Source of the DNA: Echinicola vietnamensis DSM 17526
GTDB taxonomy: Bacteria; Bacteroidota; Bacteroidia; Cytophagales; Cyclobacteriaceae
Assembly: GCF_000325705.1 (NCBI RefSeq)
Contig: NC_019904.1
Location: forward strand, 814,001 to 878,000
Reading direction: 5' to 3'
DNA: 64,000 nt
Shown: positions 50,209 through 59,436 of the stretch, piece by piece
Layout: the number at the start of each line of letters is the position of its first letter
Position numbering within the stretch: position 1 is the stretch's first letter
The notes under the pieces: model-generated
The model's database searches: none
Told to the model about the DNA's origin: nothing
What the model saw: only the letters and a program-made list of their open reading frames with translations
Translations under genes and position numbers: made by a program

Positions 50209-50441
50209 TCCTGCATTAAAAGGAACATATAATTGCTTAGTGCCTTGGTGGCGATAAACAAAGAAACTTATCACTCCTCAAGCCTTATCGGGGAAACCTC
50301 TTCATGGCCAAAGGCAAGTCATTGGTAAAATTTAACTTCATGGCAAGCCACGGCTAAAAGGGATGAACACAGATTTGCATTGGTTGAAGCATCCTATCGG
50401 TGTTTATTCCTGTATATCTGTGGCCAAACAGAAACCAACGG

Positions 50442-50472
50442 TGGATCAATCGGAAAAGTTAGGGACTAGCAG
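50442..50472 (-). repeat. Short dispersed motif, copy E
   Basis: On the minus strand CTGCTAGTCCCTAACTTTTC then CGATTGATCC, clearly related to the copy at 2540-2570. Confidence 0.55.
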
Positions 50473-50608
50473 TTTGATAAATGGTAAAACCACGGATAGA
50501 TAAAAATGCTTGATCCATCATCACAACAGTATAAACGATTTTCTCCTGGAAAACTTATCAAAATCCATTTCGGAAAAACATTCTTTAACGTACAGTTACC
50601 CTATAAAC

Positions 50609-50644
50609 GCAAAAACGGCTGCTTTTCGTTAGAAGCAGCCGTTC
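50609..50644 (-). terminator. Terminator of the beta-propeller lipoprotein gene
   Basis: AACGGCTGCTT and AAGCAGCCGTT around TTCGTTAG, with a T5 run on the minus strand; it lies 24 bp after the stop. Confidence 0.9.
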
Positions 50645-50667
50645 AGGGTTACCAGTAGAGGTAAGGA

Positions 50668-52284
50668 TTAGTTCAATTTATTTTCTGTATCGTCAAATTC
50701 TCCGGTTACGGTGCCGTTGTTCCATACATTGCCATACACGGTCAAGGAAGAATCATCCCCCAAGAACTCAAGGGTGCCCCCACTGTTGATGGTCAGGTTA
50801 CCATAGATCACCAGACTTCCTTCTATTTTCATGGTGCTGTTGATCTGAAGTCCAGTATCTTGACCGTACTGACCCACGACCATGGAACCTCGCATATTAA
50901 AAGTCCCCCCAGAGTTTATATTCGCCCAGCCTTTTACGGACAATGATCCGCAGAAGGTAAAGTCGTCATTGACATTCAATCCATCGGCCACCACCGATCC
51001 TGAGTATCCCTGAGGCTCACCGGAATTGATATTCATCCAGGTGCTGCCTTTATATGCTGGCAAATCAGTACAGACGTCATCCACGATGTCATCAGCCAGG
51101 TTGATCTTTAGGATCTGAAGCCCTTCCAAGCCGGAAGCTACAAACAGGTAATCGTCATTCGCCCTCACGTAGTTTGATGACCCGAACAGGTCCAACACCC
51201 CAAGGGTTTCTACTGCCTCGCCAAGCGCTACCGCACTAACACCCGCCGACCCATTGGCCATAAACAAGTGTTTTTCGTTAGTGGTCACAGCATTGGTCAC
51301 GATTTCTTCTTCTACCAATCCTCCTGAGACCACTGGAATTTGGATTTTGATTTGCTCGGCTCCATTGGACAGGTCATAGATCCCTGCTCCATTGGCACCT
51401 TCCGATACTACAAGGGTCTCCCCATGCACATCCATCGTTCGTTTTGCTCCAGAATAATCTTCGCCCAATGAAATGGTGAAGCCTTTGGTCATAGATACCG
51501 GATCAAGGGAATTCACCCCTTCTTCACCATCCAGGACAAACAGCTTTCCTCCTCCATAAGTGACAGATCGCAAGTCAGGAAATGCCGCTTGGCCCACCAT
51601 GGTGGCGTTGGCTTTATCAAACAGCGAAACCGCTCCTTCGGTACCACTGACCATGACCACATGGCCATCGGTGTGCGCCACATCGGTACTTACATAGCCT
51701 TCCACGGAAGAAAAGGTAAAATCAGAAGTAAAGTTACCATTTGCGGTATTTACCATGATCAAGTTGGCTGGACCATCTACGCCGTAATCGGCATCCACAT
51801 CCACCGCTGCGGCGATATATAGTTTACCTTCCACAAAATCCACTGCATTCAAATCTGCATCGGTAAAGATGGCTTGGCTCTTAATCACCGGGTTATGAAC
51901 ATCACTGATATCAAATATATCAATAGCTCCCAAGTACTTAGGCCCTTTGGTATTGTACGTGACATAGGCATAGTTTCCGTCGATATCCACGTGGGTAGCC
52001 TGCAGCACGTTTCCATCATGCGTAGGAGCTGCTACTTGGGCAATCAACTCCAACGGCAATGAACCTGCTGGTATTTCCTCGGCATTGATCCGTGCATTTG
52101 CAGCCGTTTCGGACGTAATGCCCACCACTCCGGTTTTATCTTTGCTAAATCGCTTACTTAAGGACTCAGCATCACTGTTCAAGAGAATCGCATCATTTCC
52201 AGTCCCCGGGACGCCGTCTTCCCTGTTACAGGAAGAAAACACTACAACGGCCACCAAGACCATTATAAGTAATCTATTCTTCAT
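50668..52284 (-). CDS. Lipoprotein with LVIVD-like beta-propeller and C-terminal NSGG-repeat domain
   Basis: 538 residues. The lipobox is FSSC (Cys 19). Residues about 80-410 are repeated blades of the type 'AYVTYNT...GAIDIFDISD', 'LYIAAAVD...', 'LFVASGLEGLQILKI', resembling LVIVD-repeat propellers. The last about 110 residues form a different domain of strand repeats (MNINSGEPQGYSGSV, GWANINSGGTFNMRGS, TINSGGTLEFLGDDS), like a bactofilin or pectate-lyase-type solenoid. It is exposed on an outer membrane or periplasmic face. Ligand and role are unknown. A good promoter lies 50 bp upstream and a strong terminator after it: a monocistronic gene. Confidence 0.8.
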   Translation of the reverse strand: MKNRLLIMVLVAVVVFSSCNREDGVPGTGNDAILLNSDAESLSKRFSKDKTGVVGITSETAANARINAEEIPAGSLPLELIAQVAAPTHDGNVLQATHVDIDGNYAYVTYNTKGPKYLGAIDIFDISDVHNPVIKSQAIFTDADLNAVDFVEGKLYIAAAVDVDADYGVDGPANLIMVNTANGNFTSDFTFSSVEGYVSTDVAHTDGHVVMVSGTEGAVSLFDKANATMVGQAAFPDLRSVTYGGGKLFVLDGEEGVNSLDPVSMTKGFTISLGEDYSGAKRTMDVHGETLVVSEGANGAGIYDLSNGAEQIKIQIPVVSGGLVEEEIVTNAVTTNEKHLFMANGSAGVSAVALGEAVETLGVLDLFGSSNYVRANDDYLFVASGLEGLQILKINLADDIVDDVCTDLPAYKGSTWMNINSGEPQGYSGSVVADGLNVNDDFTFCGSLSVKGWANINSGGTFNMRGSMVVGQYGQDTGLQINSTMKIEGSLVIYGNLTINSGGTLEFLGDDSSLTVYGNVWNNGTVTGEFDDTENKLN

Positions 52285-52333
52285 ATTAATAGCTTTTTTC
52301 TGTGTATAAGTTGATACTTTTAGCTTATGAATG

Positions 52334-52362
52334 CAAATATAGCACTAAACTAAATTTTTAAA
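52334..52362 (-). promoter_or_regulatory. Promoter of the beta-propeller lipoprotein gene
   Basis: On the minus strand TTTA (52359-52362), a 17-nt spacer and TATATTTG (52334-52341), a match to the -33/-7 pattern with one base changed in the -33 box. The leader is about 45 nt. Confidence 0.7.
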
Positions 52363-52749
52363 CAATTTTCCGAAAATTTCTTAACCAATTGAGCCGCAAC
52401 AAATTAGTGCGTTCGCACAAACCTGCCCCAAATAAGGGGCTACCATCAAACTAACGGCATTTTTCATAAACAGTTCTGGAAAAATATTTTTTTAAAAAAA
52501 ATTAAAAATCAAATGAATCAAAGCAAAAAACCTATAAACAAACGTTCCAAAACATAGAAAATTTTCCATTTAATGGAATTAAACCTAAAGAGGTGTCCCC
52601 AAATCACCTGTTAGGATCATGAGGACACCTCTATTCACTTCAGTCTGTAGCCTCCTTAAAGAAGAAATCAATAAGGTTCACCTATAAATGCCCGCGCCAT
52701 TACCGACACTTGATTGCCGTAAAATGAGCGCGTATACATCAAGGCTGAT
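52363..52749. other. Intergenic region after lpdA, with an inverted repeat
   Basis: No gene. AGAGGTGTCC (52589-52598) and GGACACCTCT (52623-52632) form a perfect 10-bp inverted repeat around 24 nt, followed on the minus strand only by a weak T run. It may be the lpdA terminator. The 52440-52560 stretch is very AT-rich with no visible motif. Confidence 0.5.
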
Positions 52750-54150
52750 TTATACGTGCAAGGCCCTGTTTTCAGTGGCCGCCAAACAGGCTTCTTTAAA
52801 AGCTTCCGTATACGTCGGGTGGGCATGAGACATCCGAGCAATGTCTTCCGCGGAAGCCCTGTACTCCATGGCCACGACTGCCTCTGCGATCATATCTGCC
52901 GTTCTGGGCCCAATCATGTGTACCCCCAAAATCTCGTCCGTTTCAGCATCTGCCAATACTTTCACCAGACCATCCGTGTCCATGGATGCCCGGGCACGCC
53001 CTGACGCCATAAATGGAAATTTTCCGGTTTTGTACTTGATGCCTTTTTCCTTCAACTGCTCCTCGGAATAACCTACTGCCGCGACTTCCGGCCACGTGTA
53101 CACCACGCCTGGAATCAGGTTGTAGTTGATATGAGGCTTTTGGCCAGCAAGCTGTTCTGCCACCAACACGCCTTCCTCTTCTGCCTTATGGGCCAGCATG
53201 GCTCCCTTCACCACATCTCCGATCGCATAAATATTGTCGGCCGATGTCTTAAGGTGCTCATCCACCTCCACCTGACCACGATCATTCACCTTCACGCCAG
53301 CAGCTTCAGGATTAAGCCCCTCGGTATACGGCTTTCTGCCTATCGATACCAATACATAATCTCCTTTCACTTGCACTTCTTCTCCCTTGCTGTTTTCAGC
53401 AGTCACGGTAACCTCTTTTGCAGTGCTCTTGACAGCGGTAACTTTATGCTTCAAGTAAAACTCAAAGCCCAATTTCTTGAGGGATTTTTGCAGCTCCTTG
53501 CCCATGGTCTTATCCATGGAAGGAATCAGTGAATCCATAAATTCCACCACAGAAACCTTGGCTCCCATCCGCGCATATACAGAGCCAAGCTCCATTCCGA
53601 TGACGCCCCCGCCTATCACAATCATGCGCTTCGGCACTTCTTTCATTTTCAACGCCTCTGTAGAGGTGATGACCCGCTTCTTATCGATCTCGATAAACGG
53701 TAGGGAAGCGGGCTTGGACCCCGTGGCGATTATGATATTTTCACCCGTGATCTCAGTTGACTTGCCATCGTCTTTTGTCACTTTCACGGTATTTTTGTCC
53801 ACAAAAGAACCGACGCCTTGATGTACATCGATCTTGTTCTTTTTCATCAGGTAAGATATCCCATCCACGTTTTGCTTTACCACATCATCCTTGCGAGAAA
53901 TCATCTGCTTCAGGTTTACCTTCAGGTCCTTAAGATCGATGCCATGGGTTTTAAAGGTATGGGCAGCGTTGTGATAGTGCTCCGAAGAGTCCAATAGCGC
54001 CTTTGAAGGAATACAGCCTACATTCAGACAAGTACCTCCCAGTGTGGGATATTTCTCGACAATGGCTGTTTTCATGCCTAGTTGGGCACCTCTGATAGCG
54101 GCCACATAGCCCCCTGGCCCAGATCCGATTACGATTAAGTCGTATGTCAT
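52750..54150 (-). CDS. lpdA: Dihydrolipoyl dehydrogenase (E3)
   Basis: 466 residues from ATG 54150 (MTYDLIVIGSGPGG). An upstream in-frame ATG at 54234 would extend into the neighbouring repeat arm and is rejected. It oxidises dihydrolipoyl groups of 2-oxoacid dehydrogenases and GcvH with NAD+. FAD loop IGSGPGGYVAAIRGAQ, redox disulfide GGTCLNVGCIPSK, NAD loop IGGGVIGMELGSVYARMG, and the C-terminal catalytic HAHPTYTEAF (His-Glu pair) are all present. It is the third gene of the sucA-sucB-lpdA set, but separated from sucB by the S23-type element. Confidence 0.96.
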   Translation of the reverse strand: MTYDLIVIGSGPGGYVAAIRGAQLGMKTAIVEKYPTLGGTCLNVGCIPSKALLDSSEHYHNAAHTFKTHGIDLKDLKVNLKQMISRKDDVVKQNVDGISYLMKKNKIDVHQGVGSFVDKNTVKVTKDDGKSTEITGENIIIATGSKPASLPFIEIDKKRVITSTEALKMKEVPKRMIVIGGGVIGMELGSVYARMGAKVSVVEFMDSLIPSMDKTMGKELQKSLKKLGFEFYLKHKVTAVKSTAKEVTVTAENSKGEEVQVKGDYVLVSIGRKPYTEGLNPEAAGVKVNDRGQVEVDEHLKTSADNIYAIGDVVKGAMLAHKAEEEGVLVAEQLAGQKPHINYNLIPGVVYTWPEVAAVGYSEEQLKEKGIKYKTGKFPFMASGRARASMDTDGLVKVLADAETDEILGVHMIGPRTADMIAEAVVAMEYRASAEDIARMSHAHPTYTEAFKEACLAATENRALHV

Positions 54151-54165
54151 GTTTGTTGGTTTTGA

Positions 54166-54695
54166 ACAAAGTACGAGGTACAATGTACCAAGTACGAAGA
54201 ATGTGTTATTTTTTAAAGCTCCGCTTAAGTCCAAAGATCATATTATGAATGGTCTCTAAATCCATTGACACTTTCATAAAATCACTTTCCTCTATATAAT
54301 CTAGTTTATTGGAAATTACTAATTGCGTATCCAACTCAAAGGCTGAGCCCAGTGCAATACCTAGAAACTGATCAAATTCCTTATCGGAATTCCTACCAGC
54401 TCCTTCTGCTATATTTGAAGGGATAGAAACAACAGCTCTATTAATTTGACTTATCAACCCAAATTTTTCTTGTTTTGGCAGTCCTTCTGTTATATTATAA
54501 ACTTCAACAGCTAAATCTATCGCTTTTTTCCAAACCTGAAGTTCTTTGTATCTGTGCATAATAATTACGATAAATTAATGATGATGAAATAAGGAAGTTA
54601 GCAAACCTATCTTATAATTTAACAATTATTTTCCACACGAAACGTAGAACAAAATAGCAGTAAGTACTTCGTACACCGTACTTAGTACTTTGTAC
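54166..54695 (-). mobile_element. S23/IVS-like element with GTAC-heptad inverted ends
   Basis: About 530 bp inserted between sucB and lpdA. The left end has four GTAC at 54171, 54178, 54185 and 54192, and the right end five at 54664, 54671, 54678, 54685 and 54692. The period is exactly 7 nt at both ends. The two ends also align as imperfect inverted repeats (ACAAAGTAC... at 54166; ...GTACTTTGT at 54685-54694). Inside is one gene for a four-helix-bundle S23-type protein. The element is visibly more AT-rich (about one third G+C by hand count over the gene) than the flanking genes. It has no transposase. Mobility is inferred from boundaries, composition and the protein family. Confidence 0.6.
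54206..54559 (-). CDS. Four-helix-bundle protein of the 23S rRNA intervening-sequence (S23/Avd-like) family
   Basis: 117 residues. It begins MHRYKELQVWKKAIDLAVEV, then LISQINRAVVSIPSNIAEGAGR, followed by two more amphipathic helices. The pattern L-x-V-W-x-x-A-x-x-L and the S-I-x-x-N-I-A-E-G motif are diagnostic of the IVS protein family (PF05635). Such genes are known from intervening sequences in 23S rRNA, and a related fold is the Avd accessory protein of diversity-generating retroelements. Here there is no rRNA, reverse transcriptase or variable repeat nearby. The gene is co-oriented with sucB and lpdA and lies inside a GTAC-bounded element. Molecular role is unknown; a nucleic-acid-binding pentamer, as for Avd-like proteins, is possible. 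Confidence 0.88.
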   Translation of the reverse strand: MHRYKELQVWKKAIDLAVEVYNITEGLPKQEKFGLISQINRAVVSIPSNIAEGAGRNSDKEFDQFLGIALGSAFELDTQLVISNKLDYIEESDFMKVSMDLETIHNMIFGLKRSFKK

Positions 54696-54700
54696 TTATT

Positions 54701-56275
54701 TTAGACCCCAAGCAGCAATCTCGCTGGGTCTTCCAGCAATTGCTTCAGTCTAACGAGGAAGCTTACGGATTCACGGCCATCGATGATTCTGTGATCGTAT
54801 GACAGGGCGATATACATCATGGGAAGGATTTTCACCTCACCATTTACCGCCATTGGTCGTTCCACGATATTGTGCATTCCAAGGATCGCAGATTGAGGTT
54901 GGTTGATGATCGGTGTGGACATCATGGAACCAAAGATTCCCCCATTGGTAATGGTAAAGGTACCCCCCGTCATTTCTTCTATGGTTAATTTACCATCACG
55001 GGCCTTGGTCGCCAAGCGAACCACCTCTTTCTCCACCTGATCAAATGACAGCGATTCGGCATTTCTGATCACCGGAACCACCAATCCTTTAGGGGCTGAT
55101 ACCGCGATGGACACATCGCAGAAATCATGGTAAATGATTTCATTGCCATCGATTTGGGCATTTACGGCCGGCCATTCCTGTAGGGCTACGCAGACCGCTT
55201 TGGTAAAGAACGACATAAACCCAAGGTTTACGTTGTGCTTTTCCTTGAACATTTCTTTATACTGCTTCCTGAGGTCCATGATTGGCTTCATGTTGACCTC
55301 ATTGAAGGTGGTAAGCATGGCCGTTTCATTTTTGGCCGCTACCAATCGCTTGGAGATGGTTTTACGGAGCGAAGACATTTTCTCCCGCTTCATATTTCGC
55401 TCTCCAGCTACTTTAGGAGCTTCGGGTGCCGTTTCTTTTGCTGCTGAAGAGGAAGATTTGGATGCAGCTGGTTTAGGCGCTTGCTTCTGGGCCTTTTCAG
55501 CATCCTCTTTCGTGACTCTTCCATCTTTGCCTGTACCTTTTACCTCTTTGGCATCGATACCTTTCTCAGCAAGGATCTTTGCAGCAGCAGGAGAGGCATG
55601 ACCTTCTGCATAACTTCCGGATCCGCTAGAAGATGCTGACGAGGTACTTTCCTCTTTGGAAGTATCTGCAGTATCATCCGCTTCGGGAGCGTCTCCTTCG
55701 ACGACTTCGATCTTACAGATCAAGCCTCCGATCTCCAGGGTATCCCCTTCTTCCGCTACCCGTTTCAAAATCCCTTGTGCCTCGGCAGGCAGCTCAAACG
55801 TCGCCTTATCAGAATCTACCTCGGCGATGATCTCGTCCATTTCGACAAAATCACCATCTTCCTTCAACCAAGAAGCTAACGTCACCTCGGTAATGGATTC
55901 ACCTACTGTAGGAACTACCATTTCCTTAACTTCACCTGTTTTACCGGATTTGCTATCCGAAGAAGAACCTTTGGACTCCTTGCTGTCTGCAGGTGCCTCT
56001 TTCTTTTCTTCCTTGGCCGGAGCGGCATCATCTGCTGAAGCCTTGGTGTCGATCTCACAAATAACTGCCCCGATTTCAAGGGTGTCACCGGCTTCAGCTT
56101 TTACGGTCAATATACCGTCAGCTTCCGCGGTCAATTCAAAAGTGGCCTTGTCAGATTCCAATTCGCAGATCACTTCGTCCATTTCGACGTATTCTCCGCT
56201 ATTTTTAAACCATTGGCCAATAGTAACCTCAGTAATGGATTCGCCCACAGCGGGGACTTTGATTTCTAAACTCAT
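54701..56275 (-). CDS. sucB: Dihydrolipoyl succinyltransferase (E2 of 2-oxoglutarate dehydrogenase) with two lipoyl domains
   Basis: 524 residues. Two tandem lipoyl domains are present (Lys 43 in ESDKATFEL and Lys 157 in DSDKATFEL), each joined by an Ala/Lys/Ser-rich linker. An E3-binding domain follows ([23 protein letters not shown]), then the acyltransferase domain with the C-terminal [12 protein letters not shown] motif holding the catalytic His. It transfers succinyl from lipoamide to CoA. The E. coli SucB has one lipoyl domain, so two are worth noting, though E2 proteins vary. The gap to sucA (121 bp) contains a terminator hairpin. The end lies 6 bp from the S23-element boundary. Confidence 0.92.
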   Translation of the reverse strand: MSLEIKVPAVGESITEVTIGQWFKNSGEYVEMDEVICELESDKATFELTAEADGILTVKAEAGDTLEIGAVICEIDTKASADDAAPAKEEKKEAPADSKESKGSSSDSKSGKTGEVKEMVVPTVGESITEVTLASWLKEDGDFVEMDEIIAEVDSDKATFELPAEAQGILKRVAEEGDTLEIGGLICKIEVVEGDAPEADDTADTSKEESTSSASSSGSGSYAEGHASPAAAKILAEKGIDAKEVKGTGKDGRVTKEDAEKAQKQAPKPAASKSSSSAAKETAPEAPKVAGERNMKREKMSSLRKTISKRLVAAKNETAMLTTFNEVNMKPIMDLRKQYKEMFKEKHNVNLGFMSFFTKAVCVALQEWPAVNAQIDGNEIIYHDFCDVSIAVSAPKGLVVPVIRNAESLSFDQVEKEVVRLATKARDGKLTIEEMTGGTFTITNGGIFGSMMSTPIINQPQSAILGMHNIVERPMAVNGEVKILPMMYIALSYDHRIIDGRESVSFLVRLKQLLEDPARLLLGV

Positions 56276-56354
56276 GGCTTTTTATTTTTCCCCCAAACCG
56301 CAAGGTCTAAGGTTAATTTCTAATGATCGATTTAAAATAGTAAAATTAAACCCA

Positions 56355-56386
56355 AAAATGGCACTGCGAAGGTCAATTCGCAGTGC
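56355..56386 (-). terminator. Terminator/attenuator between sucA and sucB
   Basis: GCACTGCGAA and TTCGCAGTGC around a 6-nt loop, followed on the minus strand by CATTTTTGGG. It would end or reduce transcription after sucA. Confidence 0.75.
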
Positions 56387-56396
56387 ACTGGGGGGA

Positions 56397-59195
56397 TTAT
56401 TTGATTTTTAAGGCTTTGTTTATAATGTGTTCCTGCTCTTCTTGGTGTACCTTAAAGTAACCTGTAGCAGGGGAGGCACTGGCTTTTCGAGCAATAACGT
56501 CCATAGGGAAGTCACGGAACAATGCACGCATCATATACGTCCAGTAGCCCATATTTTCCGGCTCCTCTTGCACCCAAACTACTTCCTTGTTTTTGCTGTA
56601 AGACTTCACCACCTCCACGATCTGTTTCTCCGGAAGTGGATGAAGCTGCTCCACCCTGACGATGGCCACATCTTTCACTTTTTCTTTTTCCCTGGCCTCG
56701 ATAAGATCATAATAGATTTTTCCTGAACAGAGCACTACCCTGGTAACATCTGTCTTCTTGACAGTCGTATCATTCAGCACTTCCCTGAAGCCACCTTTGG
56801 TGAACTCATCGATCGGGGAAACGACCTTAGGATGTCTCAACAGTGATTTAGGAGACATCACGATACATGGCTTTCTAAACTCCCATGCCAATTGTCTTCT
56901 GAGCAGGTGGAAGAAGTTTGACGGTTCTGTGATGTTTGCCACCACCATGTTATACTCGGCGGATAGCTGCAAAAACCGTTCAGGACGGGCATTGGAGTGC
57001 TCCGGGCCCTGTCCCTCATATCCGTGAGGCAACAGCATTACCAATCCATTCATCTTTTGCCATTTGGACTCCCCAGAACTGATAAACTGGTCTATCATGG
57101 TCTGTGCGCCGTTGGCAAAATCCCCAAATTGCGCCTCCCAAATGGTCAATGCATTCGGGTTGGCCATGGCATATCCATACTCAAAACCAAGTACAGCGTA
57201 CTCGGATAAAAGGGAATTATAAATGTGGAATTGACCTTTATTGTCCTTCATTTCCTTCAGGGAATTGTAGGACTTGTTGGTATTTGCATCATGAAGCACT
57301 GCGTGACGGTGGGAAAAAGTGCCCCTTCTACAGTCCTGCCCGGTCAGTCGGACGGTCTTGCCCTCCAGCAACAATGAACCATACGCCAACAACTCCGCAG
57401 CTGCCCAGTTAAGGGACTTGGAACTATAGAACATGTCCTTCCGCTGCTTCATCTGGGCTTCGATTTGCTTGATCGGCTTGAAGCCTTTTGGCAAAGAGGT
57501 AAGGGCTTCGGCCACTTTTTCGATCGCCTCTTCAGAAATATAGGTATCAGGAGACTTGTCAAAATCCGCTGGTTCTGATTTTCTCAGCTCCTTCCAAGCC
57601 TGCTCAAAAGGCGAGGACTTGTAGGGAAGCGGCTTCTCTTTCACCATGTTTAGCCTATCCTGTAGGAGCTTCCTAAACTCCTTGTCCATTTGCTTGGCCA
57701 GCTTGGCGTCCACATCGCCCCTCTCCATCAGCTCTTTGTTATAGATTTCCCGAGGGTTGGGGTGCTTGGAGATAATATTGTAGAGGTTTGGCTGGGTAAA
57801 TTTCGGCTCATCAGACTCGTTATGGCCATGGCGACGGTAGCAAACCATGTCAATGAAGATGTCCTGATTGTATCTTTGCCTGAAGTCAGCCGCCAATTTG
57901 GCCGCAAAAACGACGGCTTCCGGATCGTCTCCATTCACGTGGATCACCGGCGCATCGATGATCTTTGCTACATCTGTACAGTAGATGGAGCTACGGGCAT
58001 CATCAAAGTCCGTCGTAAAGCCCACTTGGTTGTTGATCACAAAGTGGATGGTCCCTCCCGTATTATAGCCTTTCAGGTTAGCCATCTGCGTGACCTCATA
58101 GACAATGCCTTGTCCGGCCACTGCCGCATCACCATGGATGAGGATTGGCACCACTTTGTCTTTATCACCTTCATATTGGTGATCGATTTTCGCCCTTACA
58201 AATCCTTCGACTACAGGATTTACCGCCTCAAGGTGAGAGGGGTTCGGGGCCAATTTCAAGTTGATTTTTTTATCGCTAGGGGTAGTGATTTCACTGGAAA
58301 AGCCCATATGGTATTTCACATCGCCGTCTCCCATGGTGAGGTCTGGCTTGGCTGTTCCTTCAAATTCAGAGAAAATCTGCTCATACGTTTTCCCCATGAC
58401 ATTGGCCAAGACATTCAAGCGGCCACGGTGGGCCATGCCGATCATCACTTCCTCTGCTCCTAAATCTGCCGATTTGTTGATCACCGCATCCAAGAACGGG
58501 ATGGTACTCTCTCCGCCTTCCAACGAAAAGCGCTTTTGTCCTAAATATTTTGTATGAAGGAAATTCTCAAATACAACAGCCTCATTCAATTTATATAGAA
58601 TGCGCTTCTTTTCCTCATCGGGTGGGTTAAAGGCTAAGGCTTCTTTTTCGATTTTCTGCCTGAACCAATCCAACATTTCCGGATCCCGGATATACAGGTA
58701 TTCGAAGCCCATCGTCCCTTCATAAATCTTTCTAAGCGACTCCAGGATTTTGCTCAATTTAGCATCGCCGATTCCGATTTCGTTTCCTGCTTGAAACTCG
58801 GTATTCAGATCTGCTTCACTCAACCCAAAATCCTCCAGGTCGATCAATGCCTTTCGGTCCCTTCTTTCCCGCACAGGGTTGGTTTTGGAGCGAAGGTGCG
58901 CCCGGGAGCGATAGGCATGAATCAATGCCCTCACTTTGATTTCCTTTGGCAATTGCTCCATGTCCATAATGGTGCCTTTTGTAGCAAGTGCCCCGTTTTT
59001 GGCTGCCCCATTGGAGCTACCACCGCTTACGGCTCCTCCATCCTCATCTTCTCCAAACTTGGTAATGGCAAAGTCAAATCCATCAAAAAATGTCTTCCAA
59101 CTTGGCTCGATTGATTCTGGGTCTTTTTTGTAATCCTCATATAACTCATCGATATAAGCTACATGGGCATTGGAAATGTATGAATATTTGTCCAT
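56397..59195 (-). CDS. sucA: 2-oxoglutarate dehydrogenase E1 component
   Basis: 932 residues, the full E1o length. It decarboxylates 2-oxoglutarate with thiamine diphosphate and passes succinyl to SucB. Recognised parts are the N-terminal SYISNAHVAYIDELYEDYKKDP, IGMAHRGRLNVLANVMGK, the TPP site HGDAAVAGQGIVYE with INNQVGFTTD, and the C-terminal transketolase part with PHGYEGQGPEHSNARPERFL. A Gly/Ala/Ser-rich linker near residues 55-75 is as in other members. A -7 box (TATATTTG) lies about 20 bp before the start. A terminator-like hairpin separates it from sucB. Confidence 0.96.
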   Translation of the reverse strand: MDKYSYISNAHVAYIDELYEDYKKDPESIEPSWKTFFDGFDFAITKFGEDEDGGAVSGGSSNGAAKNGALATKGTIMDMEQLPKEIKVRALIHAYRSRAHLRSKTNPVRERRDRKALIDLEDFGLSEADLNTEFQAGNEIGIGDAKLSKILESLRKIYEGTMGFEYLYIRDPEMLDWFRQKIEKEALAFNPPDEEKKRILYKLNEAVVFENFLHTKYLGQKRFSLEGGESTIPFLDAVINKSADLGAEEVMIGMAHRGRLNVLANVMGKTYEQIFSEFEGTAKPDLTMGDGDVKYHMGFSSEITTPSDKKINLKLAPNPSHLEAVNPVVEGFVRAKIDHQYEGDKDKVVPILIHGDAAVAGQGIVYEVTQMANLKGYNTGGTIHFVINNQVGFTTDFDDARSSIYCTDVAKIIDAPVIHVNGDDPEAVVFAAKLAADFRQRYNQDIFIDMVCYRRHGHNESDEPKFTQPNLYNIISKHPNPREIYNKELMERGDVDAKLAKQMDKEFRKLLQDRLNMVKEKPLPYKSSPFEQAWKELRKSEPADFDKSPDTYISEEAIEKVAEALTSLPKGFKPIKQIEAQMKQRKDMFYSSKSLNWAAAELLAYGSLLLEGKTVRLTGQDCRRGTFSHRHAVLHDANTNKSYNSLKEMKDNKGQFHIYNSLLSEYAVLGFEYGYAMANPNALTIWEAQFGDFANGAQTMIDQFISSGESKWQKMNGLVMLLPHGYEGQGPEHSNARPERFLQLSAEYNMVVANITEPSNFFHLLRRQLAWEFRKPCIVMSPKSLLRHPKVVSPIDEFTKGGFREVLNDTTVKKTDVTRVVLCSGKIYYDLIEAREKEKVKDVAIVRVEQLHPLPEKQIVEVVKSYSKNKEVVWVQEEPENMGYWTYMMRALFRDFPMDVIARKASASPATGYFKVHQEEQEHIINKALKIK

Positions 59196-59215
59196 GATTT
59201 GTGTTGTTCGCTTTG

Positions 59216-59223
59216 CAAATATA
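59216..59223 (-). promoter_or_regulatory. -7 box of the sucA promoter
   Basis: TATATTTG on the minus strand, matching TAnnTTTG, about 20 nt upstream of the sucA ATG. No clear -33 box is visible, so the leader would be short. Confidence 0.55.
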
Positions 59224-59436
59224 TATCATTATGCATTTTTAATAAAACCGCTTATCCGTATACACAAATAAACCTGAATATCAATACTTTATGTTTTAAG
59301 GATCAAAATAATAATTGCAAATCGCTATGGTTTTATAAATATAAATTTGGTTTTTGATCATTTTTAGAAGGAGGTTTGGAATTTGGGACTTTACCGCCAT
59401 TTATTATCCTGAGAAAACTTTCGTTTTTTTTAAAAT

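Larger units (their letters stand above)
49803..50608. other. Gene-free region with decayed repeats
   Basis: About 800 bp with no supported gene. Open frames at 49829-50101 and 50011-50274 (minus) overlap each other, lack homology that I recognise and read through repeats. The region holds the 31-bp segment (50178-50208), motif copy E (50442-50472), and tokens such as CTTAGTGCCTTGGTGGCG and ATCTGTGGCC seen elsewhere between genes. Confidence 0.6.

Noticed and set aside
50011..50274. Open frame of 87 codons on the minus strand
   Set aside because: It overlaps another open frame at 49829-50101, has no signal or domain, and part of it is created by the 31-bp repeat.
54151..54234. 28-residue N-terminal extension of lpdA
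   Set aside because: It is encoded by the GTAC array and the end of the S23 gene; MTYDLIVIG at 54150 is the standard start.
54166..54695. Diversity-generating retroelement (because of the Avd-like fold)
   Set aside because: No reverse transcriptase, template repeat or variable C-lectin target is in the window.
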